NCBI RefSeq assembly: GCF_009733595.1
Contig: NZ_WOFH01000026.1
Coordinates: 1-34,439, forward strand
Direction of reading: 5' to 3'
DNA: 34,439 bases
Origin: Actinomadura litoris
GTDB lineage: Bacteria > Actinomycetota > Actinomycetes > Streptosporangiales > Streptosporangiaceae
Shown: positions 8,801-14,300 of the stretch, one piece after another
How positions within the stretch are numbered: position 1 is the first letter of the stretch
Layout of the letters: every line of letters begins with the position of its first letter
The notes under the pieces: model-generated
What the model saw: only the letters and a program-made list of their open reading frames with translations
Databases searched by the model: none
What the model was told of the DNA's origin: nothing
Made by a program: the position numbers and the translations under genes

Positions 8801-11075
8801 TCGGCCCGTACACGTTCACCGCGTCCAGACCAAGCGCGTGCATCCGGATCGCCAATTCCTGAGGCAGCGCCTCGCCACCCACCAGAACACGCACCTCGGC
8901 AGGCCAGTCCCCGACGTCCAACAACGCCCGCCACAACGACGGAACCGCCTGCATCACCGTCGCGCCACTACCCCGCACCAACGCGGCCAGCGCGCGCGGC
9001 TCCGCCACCGTCTCCCGGTCGGCCAACACCACACACGCGCCCGACACCAACGGCAGGAACAACTCCAACGCCGCGATGTCAAAGGAGACCGTCGTCACCG
9101 CCACGAAACGGTCCGCGGAATCCAGCGGCATCCGCCGGCCCATCGCCCACAGGTGATTCACCAGGGCGCCGTGACCGACCACCACGCCCTTCGGACGACC
9201 CGTCGACCCTGACGTATGAATCACATACGCCGAATCACCCGACTCCACCAGCGCACGCTTTTCCAGCGGCCTTCCGGAAAGATCGAGGTCGTCGACGACG
9301 AGCACATCGGCGACATCCGACGGCACCACCGCGGCAGTTGCAGCCGAAGCCAATACGCACACCGGCGAAGCATCGTCCAGCACGAAACCAATACGCTCCG
9401 CCGGATACTCCGGATCCACCGGAACATAAGCGCCACCGGCCTTCAACACCGCCAGCAACGACACCACCAGATCCACCGACCGCTCCACCACCACCGCGAC
9501 CAGCGACCCGACACCCACACCCCGCCCGACCAACAACCGCGCCAAACAACCGGCCCGAGCATCCAACTCCGCGAACGTCACCGACACATCACCCGACACC
9601 ACCGCCACCGAATCCGGAGCGGCGGCCGCACGCGCCTCGAACCACTCCACCACCGACCCGTGCGGAACCTCGCCCGCCGTCCCGACCCCACCCGCGAGAA
9701 CCTGCCGAAGCTCGTCCTCGTCCAGGGGCTGGACGTCGCTCAGCCGCACCCGCGGGTCGTCGGAGAGCCGCCCGACCACACGCGTCAGCCAGCGGGTGAG
9801 GCGCTCGGCGGAGGCGCGGTCGAACAGGTCGGCGGCGGCGATCACCGAGCCGCGCACGCCCGCCGGGTCGCCGTGGGCGTCGAAGGTCTCGGTCGCGACG
9901 ACCTCCAGGTCGAACTTCGCGACCGACATCCCGTCCGGCTGCCGCACCTGCATCGCCGCGGCGCGGGAGCCGGGCAGGTCCACCTCGCCCTGGGCGGCGT
10001 TCTGGACCGACAGCATGACCTGGAAGAGCGGGTGGCGGACGAGCGACCGGGCGGGCGAGAGCTCCTCGACGAGCTTCTCGAACGGCACGTCCTGGTGCTC
10101 GAACGCCGACAGGCTCGTCTCGCGGACGCGCGCGAGCAGTTCCCGGAAGGTCGGGTCGCCGGACAGGTCGGTCCGCATCACGAGCGTGTTCACGAAGAAC
10201 CCGACGAGGTCGTTCAGGGCGACGTCGCGGCGGCCCGCGACGACGGCGCCGACGGGGACGTCGGTGCCCGCGCCGAGCCGGGACAGCAGCATCGCCAGCG
10301 CGGCCTGGAGCACCATGAACGTGGTGACGCCCTCGGCGCGGGCGATGCCGGTGAGACGCGCGTGGACGTCCGCCGGGATCTCCAGCGGGACGCTGTGGCC
10401 GCTGTACGAGGCGGCGGCCGGGCGGGGCCGGTCGAAGGGGAGCGCCAGCTCCTCGGGCGCGCCCGCGAGGGCGTCGCGCCAGTAGGCGACCTGGCCGGAG
10501 ATGACGCTGCCGGGGTCGGCGTCGTCGCCGAGGAGCTCGCGCTGCCACAGCGTGTAGTCGGCGTACTGGACGGGCAGCGGCTCCCACTCCGGTGCCCGCC
10601 CCTCGCACCGCGCCGCGTACGCCTGCGACACGTCGCGGGCGAGCGGGGCCATCGACCAGCCGTCCCCCGCGATGTGGTGCACCACGACGATCAGGGCGTG
10701 CTCGCCCGGTCCGGCGGAGAACAGCCAGGCGCGGATCGGGATCTCGGAGGCCAGGTCGAACGCGTGCCCGGCGACGGCGGAGACGGCGGCGTCGAGGTCG
10801 GCGGGCGTCGCGCCGCCGGGCAGCTCGACGGTCTCCAGCGCCCAGTCGAGGTCGTCGGCGGGGACGATGCGCTGGTAGGGCTCGCCGTCGGCGACGCCGA
10901 CCGTCGTGCGCAGCACCTCGTGCCGGTCCAGGACGTCGCGCAGCGCCGCCGCGAGGGCCGCGCGGTCCACCCGGCCGGTCAGCCGCAGCGCGACCGGGAT
11001 GTTGTAGGTCGATCCCGGCCCGTCGAGCTGCTCGATGAACCACAACCGTCGCTGCGCGTAGGACAGCGGAATCAT
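1..11075 (-). CDS. Giant NRPS, 3'-truncated: C-A-T | E/C-A-T | C-(A remnant)-T | C-A...
   Basis: This second synthetase subunit receives the peptide from the protein encoded upstream. The start is well fixed: an in-frame TGA lies five codons before ATG 11073-11075, no other start codon falls between, and a GGGAGGG sits 6 nt upstream. The frame has no stop down to the left edge (3691 codons), so the C-terminus is missing. The protein begins directly with condensation motif C1 (MIPLSYAQRRLWF), with no docking extension. Domains (residues): C9 1-447, A9 472-957 (Gly-like), T9 Ser1004, dual E/C10 1056-1522, A10 1542-2042 (Asn), T10 Ser2088, C11 2141-2576, A remnant 2582-2661, T11 Ser2700, C12 2751-3209, A12 from 3216 (Asp, cut). 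The lack of a working A domain in module 11 and the near copy of A3 in A9 are discussed under findings. No terminal domain is visible. Confidence 0.96.
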   Translation of the reverse strand, partial: MIPLSYAQRRLWFIEQLDGPGSTYNIPVALRLTGRVDRAALAAALRDVLDRHEVLRTTVGVADGEPYQRIVPADDLDWALETVELPGGATPADLDAAVSAVAGHAFDLASEIPIRAWLFSAGPGEHALIVVVHHIAGDGWSMAPLARDVSQAYAARCEGRAPEWEPLPVQYADYTLWQRELLGDDADPGSVISGQVAYWRDALAGAPEELALPFDRPRPAAASYSGHSVPLEIPADVHARLTGIARAEGVTTFMVLQAALAMLLSRLGAGTDVPVGAVVAGRRDVALNDLVGFFVNTLVMRTDLSGDPTFRELLARVRETSLSAFEHQDVPFEKLVEELSPARSLVRHPLFQVMLSVQNAAQGEVDLPGSRAAAMQVRQPDGMSVAKFDLEVVATETFDAHGDPAGVRGSVIAAADLFDRASAERLTRWLTRVVGRLSDDPRVRLSDVQPLDEDELRQVLAGGVGTAGEVPHGSVVEWFEARAAAAPDSVAVVSGDVSVTFAELDARAGCLARLLVGRGVGVGSLVAVVVERSVDLVVSLLAVLKAGGAYVPVDPEYPAERIGFVLDDASPVCVLASAATAAVVPSDVADVLVVDDLDLSGRPLEKRALVESGDSAYVIHTSGSTGRPKGVVVGHGALVNHLWAMGRRMPLDSADRFVAVTTVSFDIAALELFLPLVSGACVVLADRETVAEPRALAALVRGSGATVMQAVPSLWRALLDVGDWPAEVRVLVGGEALPQELAIRMHALGLDAVNVYGPTEATIWATSAPVDAGPVSIGRPFANTSAYVLDAALRPVVPGAVGELYLAGAQLARGYLGRPELTAERFVACPFVPSARMYRTGDLARWRGDGTLECLGRTDDQVKVRGFRIELGEVEAALERDDRVAQAAAAVHRDSSGDDLLVGYAVPRPADTDLDPADVRARLARTLPGHMVPSSIVVLDALPRTANGKLDRRALPAPDHSASAGAGRGPSNAREEILCAVFAEVLDVEGVGVDDDFFALGGHSLLAVRLVERLRVHGVPVSVRALFQTPTPAGLAAATGAEAVAVPENLIPDGAARITPEMLPLVELSAAEVDGIVATVGGGAPNTADIYPLAPLQEGLLFHHLLAGDGDDAYVMPMVLEFDTRDRLDAFTGALQQVVDRHDILRTAIVWDGLREPVQVVWRRAVLPVEEVALDPDGAEPVEQLVAAGGRSMDLGAPPLVRLHVARDPGTGRWLALIRLHHMVQDYTAKEVLLDEVRAFVGGRADELPEPLPFRDFVARARAGSDRAGDERYFAGLLGDVTEPTAPYGQLDVLGDGAGVRRVELPLAPALAGRVRGAARRLRVSPATVMHVAWARVLAVVSGRGDVVFGTVLFGRMNAAVDADRIVGPHMNMLPIRLTVDGAGARAAVLAARDRLAGLLEHEHAPLAVAQRASGVPADTPLFTSFFNYRRDGGPRSDAGRHVTTEGIRSVFTRDRTNYPLAVAVDDDGAALTLTVDAVASIDAEAVARLLRTATENLTAALETVLDGGPETPLDALPVLDEAERHRVLVEWNGTAAEAGAAHVRELFEAQAARVPDAVAVVSGSAETTYAELDARANRLAHYLRAQGVGAESVVGLCLPRGADLVAAVLAVWKAGAAYLPIDPGYPVERIAFMLADSGAVLLLTDEETLEDLPAGRVRMVALDDPMTAVQTGALPATAPDAVLYPDGQAYVIYTSGSTGRPKGVTVTHGGLVNYVTWAARRYGGGEPCGAPLHSSAAFDLTVTSLLVPLVTGAPVTASRDGGAEGLADLVRGGAGFAMAKVVPAHLPVLGELLTAGQAASAARTWVVGGEALAGPAVADWLGRAPGSVVVNEYGPTETVVGCCVFEVRAGEEPAGPVPIGRPTPGTRLYVLDGALRPVPPGVAGELYIAGAQLARGYAGRPDLTAERFVACPFEDGARMYRSGDLARWDSGGRLEFLGRVDEQVKVRGYRIEPGETQAVLMAHPEVVRAAVTAREDTPGDRRLVAYVVADGDADADRLAAAVTGFAARRLPDHLVPSAVMVLDDLPLTANGKLDRAALAAPARAGGPGTGRAPATLQEEILCAAFAQVLGLEKVGVDDDFFVLGGHSLLAVRLISRIRAALGVEVQLRELFDTPTAAALAASLTGTGGGSTRTPLTVMERPERVPLSYGQRRLWFIEQLEGPSATYNVPIALRLAGAVDVKALGLALRDVIGRHEVLRTVFPTVDGEPCQRVVGIDELDWELETVGAASEGAVVEAAERPFDLAVEVPIRAWLFGTGQDERVLLVVLHHIASDGWSMDPLARDLATAYAARCAGRAPEWEPLAVQYADHTLWQREVLGDEADPGSLISGQVAYWREALAGVPEELGLPFDRPRPLVPSRKGHDVPLDVSADVHVRLNEVAHAEGVTTFMVLQAALAMLLSRLGAGTDVPIGSAVAGRTDAALDGLVGFFVNTLVVRTDLSGDPSFREVLSRVRERSLAAFAHQDVPFERLVEELSPSRSMARHPLFQVSLTVENNVQAELDLPGLRTAGVEVGASAAKFDLEFGVAETAGADGAPAGLRGGLVAAADLFEPDSARRLGRRWARVLEVLSADPETRLSALDVRDEAERREVEAWSARESARILDAEMRPAPVGVVGDLYTVAGPGTGMRGADQRARWTFDGRLVIEQNDPAPVLEGQPRRPGRAPSGVHEEILCGLFAEVLGLERVGVDDDFFRVLGGHSLLATRLVSRVRKVLGVEVPLRALFEAPTVAGLAARLGEAAAARQALTPQPRPERVPLSFAQQRLWFIGQLEGPSATYNDPIVLGLSGEMDRDALVAALRDVIGRHEVLRTVFATENGEPYQRILGMDELEFGLETVEVAPAELPDAISEATGHSFDLTAEIPIRAWLFDTGPDERVLVVTMHHVASDGWSMEPLARDMSLAYAARREGRAPEWEPLAVQYADYALWQRELLGEEDDPGSVISRQVAYWREALAGAPEELSLPFDRPRPVVASHRGHEAPVAVPPEVHARLREVAREEGVTTFMVLQAALAMLLSKLGAGTDIPIGSANAGRTDEALDDLVGFFVNTLVIRTDLSGDPSFREVLGRVRERSLSAFAHQDVPFEKLVEELAPSRSMARHPLFQIVLTMLDTGEAVLDLPGLKAAAVSETSRAAKFDLDVLVGEAFDAEGAPGGVYGSVTVAADLFDRDAAPRIADRLVRILDALSADPGLRLSKVDLLDGDARHRVLVEWNDTGFDAGRAMLTDLFHERAAGAPDAIAVVAEGAEVSYAEVEERANRLAHYLIGQGVGAESVVGLCLSRGVDFVVGVLGVWKAGAAYVPVDPAQPAERIAFVLSDSGAVLLLTTDEILEDLPAGRVRMVALDDPFTAMQLAAQPAAVPPARIDPDNVAYVIYTSGSTGRPKGVAVTHGGVRNYVASVPSRVGFGAPGGKYALLQAQVTDLGNTVVFASLATGGELHILPEEAVTDPGAVSGYLAEHGIDYVKAVPSHLAALSSVAGARNVLPARSLVLGGEAAPPEWVRELVEAAGECAVFNHYGPTEATIGVTTTRLSSGGVVPVGSPVGNTRVFVLDEFLCPVAPGVVGELYVAGAQLARGYVGRAGLTAERFVACPFIPGERMYRTGDRVRWTQDGLLVFAGRADDQVKIRGFRIEPGEVQAVLNAHSRVSQAAVVARQDTPGELRLVAYIVADDPEDEGLATVVRQFAAQRLPEHMVPS
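2880..4655 (-). other. Module 11: C11 - A remnant - T11
   Basis: C11 is complete (RVPLSYGQRRLWFIEQ, HHIASDGWS) and T11 has its serine (FFRVLGGHSLL, Ser2700; one residue longer than usual before GG). Where about 490 residues of A domain should lie, only about 80 remain (3095-3330). They comprise a C-to-A linker (LDVRDEAERREVEAW), a piece like the region before motif A6 (ILDAEMRPAPVGVVGDLY), a piece like A7 without YRTGD (DQRARWTFDGRLV), then DPAPVLEGQ leading into the carrier. No nucleotide-binding, pocket or A10 lysine residue is left. The frame is uninterrupted through the junction. The module is therefore effectively C-T, to be charged in trans or skipped. Confidence 0.92.
4715..7910 (-). 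other. Module 10: dual E/C10 - A10 (Asn) - T10
   Basis: The dual E/C domain has ADIYPLAPLQEG, FHHLLAGDGDD and a second active site HHMVQDY (Tyr for the usual Gly). A10 pocket residues D L T K V G E V G K (from FDLTVTS, AKVVPAH, VVGGEA, NEYGPTETVVG) are those of asparagine-activating domains and differ from the Asp code of A1/A12 at 322 and 330. All core motifs are intact. Its N-terminal part resembles A12 strongly, as expected for related Asp/Asn domains. T10 (Ser2088, SRIRAALGVEVQLR) is the subtype seen before L-type C domains. Confidence 0.86.
7965..11075 (-). other. Module 9: C9 - A9 (Gly-like) - T9
   Basis: C9 begins at residue 1 and is complete (HHIAGDGWS), accepting the chain from T8 of the other protein. 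A9 has the same pocket as A3 (D I L Q L G V I W K, Gly-like) and is nearly the same DNA over about 1.27 kb. TSGSTGRPKG, YGPTEAT, YRTGD, GRTDDQVKVRGFRIE and NGK are present. T9 (Ser1004, RLVERLRVHGVPVSVR) is of the subtype that precedes dual E/C domains. Confidence 0.85.
8446..9719 (-). repeat. A-domain cassette repeat, copy in A9
   Basis: This segment aligns without gaps to 27367-28640 (constant offset 18921) and is nearly identical. It runs from the C-A linker through motif A8 of A9 and stops abruptly at both ends. The pattern fits gene conversion or an A-domain exchange between the two genes. Confidence 0.85.
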
Positions 11076-11081
11076 GCGGAT

Positions 11082-11088
11082 CCCTCCC
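11082..11088 (-). promoter_or_regulatory. Ribosome binding site of the downstream NRPS
   Basis: On the minus strand GGGAGGG lies 6 nt before ATG 11073-11075, matching the anti-Shine-Dalgarno core. The in-frame TGA at 11091-11093 just upstream makes this the only workable start. Confidence 0.75.
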
Positions 11089-11335
11089 GGTCACTCCCCA
11101 GCCGTGCCGCGGGCTGCGGCGGGCCGCCGATCTCCACCCCGTTGACAGAACCCCTGAGGGCATGCGAAATGACGGCCGGACTCCTTCACGAACGGTTGGC
11201 GCGACGAATCCGATAAAGCCTCGGACGTCCCCCGGAAAACGACGGAATTGCCGTCCGCCAAAGTCGGACCACTATGGCCCGGCGCCGCTGGAATGATCAA
11301 TGCTCGCGCCGCGCGCGATATCCGGACGCGGCGGA

Positions 11336-11376
11336 GCGGGCGTTCAACCGCCGGGGGACGGCAGTTGAACGCCCGC
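11336..11376 (-). terminator. Candidate hairpin terminator or processing signal after the upstream NRPS
   Basis: A perfect 13-bp inverted repeat (GCGGGCGTTCAAC at 11336-11348 with GTTGAACGCCCGC at 11364-11376) is followed inward by one mismatch and four more pairs, closing on a 5-nt loop. It begins 14 nt after the TGA of the upstream gene. There is no run of U after it, which is common for actinomycete terminators but leaves an mRNA-stability or processing role open. Confidence 0.5.
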
Positions 11377-11390
11377 GTTCAGGGGGCCTC

Positions 11391-14300
11391 TCAGCGGTCC
11401 CGCATCCGCCGCAGCGCCGGGCGCGACGAGGCCGGCCGCTCTCCGAGCCGGGCCGCGAACGAGGCGACCGTCGGGGCGTCGAACAGCGTCCGCAGCTGCA
11501 CCTCGACGCCCATCGAGGCGAGGATCCTGCTCTGCAGGACGGTGGCGAGCAGCGAGTGCCCGCCGAGCGCGAAGAAGTCGTCGTCCACGCCGACCTCGGG
11601 CAGCCCGAGCACCTCGGCGAACAGCGCGCAGAGCCGCTCCTCGCGCTCGTCGGCGGGCGGGCGGCCGCCGCCCGCCCGCGCGGCGGGGTCGGGCGCCGGG
11701 AGGTTCGCGGCGTCGACCTTCCCGTTCGCGGTGAGGGGCAGCTCGGCGAGCGTCATCAGCGCGGCCGGGACCATCGACTCGGGCAGGTGCGCGCGAAGGT
11801 ACGCGCGCAGTTCCGCCGGGTCGACGACGGCGCCGGGCGCGGGCACCACGTAGGCGACGAGCCGCCGGTCGAGGGCCGCGCGGCCGGCGCCGGCCCGTTC
11901 CGGGGCCGGGTCCGTGACCCGGACGAGCCGTCCGGCGGTGGTCCAGCGGGCGCGGCCACCCGTCCGGTGGAGCCGCTCGCCCGCGCCGAAGGGACTCGCG
12001 ACGAACCGCTCGGCCGTCGCGCCGGGACGGCCCGCGTAGCCGCGCGCCAGGCCCGCGCCTCCCACGTACAGGTCGCCCACCACGCCCGGCGGGACGGGAC
12101 GCAGCGCCGCGTCGAGCACGTACACGGCCGACCCGCCGAGCGCGGGCCCGGCGGTGTCCGGGGCGGGGGCCTGCGGCGCGGACAGCGCCAGCGTCGCGCC
12201 CGCCAGCAGCGCCGCCGTCGCCTCGCGGGCGAGGGCGCCGTCTGCCGGCGCGACCCGCGCACCGGGCCCGATCTCCAGTTCCCGGGCGCGGGCGACCGCC
12301 ATGCGGGCCAGCCCGGCGTGGGTGACCATGACGCCCTCCTCGTCGAGGACGCAGGCGAGGTGGTCGAGCGGGGATCCGTCAAGGCTCAGCGCGCCGGGGT
12401 CGGGCGCGGTGAGGCTCGCCACCGTCTCCGGCGTCACGACGATGGCGGGCGCCGCGCCCGGTGCGGCGGTCCGCGCCGTGCCGAGCGGCAGGAGGGCGGC
12501 GCCGGTCTTGAGCACCGCCAGCAGCGCGACGACCAGGTCGGCGCCGCGCTCCAGCCGCACCCCGACCGCGGTCTCGGGGCCCGCGCCGCGGTCCGCGAGC
12601 AGCCGGGCGAGGCGGTCCGACCGCGCGTCCAGCTCGGCGTAGGAGAGGGCGCCGGCGGCGGATTCGACGGCGACCGCGTCCGGGGTCCGCGCGGCCTGGG
12701 CCGCGAACAGCTCGGGCACCGACCGCGCTTCGTCCGGCGCGTCCGCGGCGTTCCATTCGACGAGGAGGCGCGTGCGCTCGTCCTCGCCGAGGATCTCCAC
12801 CTCGCCCAGCCGCGTCTCCGGCGTCGCGACCAGCCGCGAAAGCACGCGGCCGAACCGCTCGGCGAGCGCGGTGACCGACGCCGCGTCGAACAGGTCGGCG
12901 GCGGCGGTCACGGCGCCGCGCACCCCGGCGGGCGCGCCGCCCGCGCCGAACACCTCCTCGACGGACAGGTCCAGGTCGAACAGCGCCACCGACGTGCCGG
13001 TCGGCACCGGCGCGACCCGCACGCCCGGCAGCTCCGCCACGGCGCGCGCGTTGTTCTGCAACGTCAGCATCACCTGGAACAGCGGGTGCCGGGACCGCGA
13101 CCGCGCCGGGGACAGCTCCTCCACCAGCCGCTCGAACGGCAGGTCCTGGTTCCCGATCGCGGCGAGGCTCGTCTCGCGGACGCGGCGCAGCACGTCCCGG
13201 AACGTCGGGTCGCCGGACAGGTCGGTGCGCAGCACCAGCGTGTTGACGAAGAACCCGACCAGGTCGTCGAGCGCGACGTCGGTGCGCCCCGCGTTGTCGG
13301 ACCCGATCGGCACGTCGGTGCCCGCGCCCAGCCGCGACAGCAGCACCGCCAGCGCGGCCTGGAGGACCATGAACGTGGTCACGCCCTCGGCCCGCGCGAC
13401 CTCGACGAGCCGCGCGTGCGCCTCCGCCGGGACGTCCAGCGGGACGGTGTGCCCCCGGTAGGACGCGACGTGCGGGCGCGGACGGTCCGCCGGGAGCGCC
13501 AGCTCCTCGGGCGCGCCCGCCAGCGCGCCGCGCCAGTACGCGATCTGCCGCGAGATCACGCTCTCCGGGTCGTCCTCGTCGCCGAGCAGGTCGCGCTGCC
13601 AGAGCGCGTAGTCGGCGTACTGGACGGGCAGCGCCTCGAAGGCCGGGGCGCGCCCGCCGCGCCGCGCCGCGTACGCGGCGGACAGGTCCCGGGCGAGCAG
13701 CCCGGTCGACCAGCCGTCGCTCGCGATGTGGTGGACGACGATCACCAGCACCCGCTCGTCCGGCGCGGCCTCCAGCAGCCACGCGCGGATCGGGACCTCG
13801 GCGGCCAGGTCGAACACGTGCCCGGCGGCCTCGGCGACCGCGGTCGGCAGGTCCGCCTCGGGCACCCGGGACACCGCGAGGTCCCACCGCACGGCCTCCG
13901 GCGCGAGGACGCGCTGGAAGGGTTCGCCGTCCGCCGCGCCGAACACCGTCCGCAGCGCCTCGTGCCGCGCGATCACGTCGCGGAACGCCGCGCCGAGCGC
14001 CCCCTCGTCCACCTCGCCGGACAGCCGCAGCGCCACCGGCATCGTGTAGGTGGTGCTCGGCCCCTCCAACTGCTCGATGAACCAGAGCCGCCGCTGCGCG
14101 AACGACAGCGGGACCCGCTCGGGGCGCGGTGCCGCCGCGAGCGGCGCGCGGGACGTGGCGGCGCCGCCGGTCAGCCGCGCGGCCAGGCCCGCCGGGGTCG
14201 GCTCCTCGAACACGACGCGGATGTCCAGCTCGACGCCCAGCACGGCCCGGACCCGGCTCGCCAGCCGCACGGCCAGCAGCGAGTGCCCGCCGAGCGCGAA

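Larger units (their letters stand above)
11076..11390. other. 315-bp intergenic spacer between the two synthetase genes
   Basis: This is the only non-coding stretch. It is visibly poorer in G+C than its flanks, with AT-rich patches such as ttgatcatt, gcaattcc and ctttatcgg (minus strand). It contains a strong hairpin next to the upstream stop codon, several short inverted repeats (11241-11255; 11253-11269; 11106-11120) and the ribosome binding site of the downstream gene. A promoter could lie here. The best minus-strand candidate, TTGATC with an 18-nt spacer to CATAGT, is weak and I do not call it. A 69-codon TTG-start frame at 11091-11300 shows no recognisable features. Confidence 0.7.

Noticed and set aside
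11142..11170. TTGACA followed 17 nt later by CGAAAT on the plus strand, like a promoter
   Set aside because: The -10 match is poor and no plus-strand gene follows; it would drive antisense RNA into the end of the first gene.
3987..11216. Long plus-strand open frames (for example 3987-6383, 6447-9212 and 9216-11216) opposite the second gene
   Set aside because: Their translations are Arg/Pro/Gly/Ala-rich and low in complexity with no domains, as expected antisense to very GC-rich coding DNA. The minus frame there encodes continuous NRPS domains.
11091..11300. Possible 69-codon leader peptide gene in the spacer (TTG start, minus strand)
   Set aside because: No ribosome binding site of note, no homology that I recognise, and its end falls on the stop codon just before the NRPS start. 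Probably chance.
11391..11440. Thioesterase or docking domain at the end of the first gene
   Set aside because: Only about 17 residues follow T8, with no GxSxG and no recognisable docking helix; they resemble half of an ordinary T-C linker.
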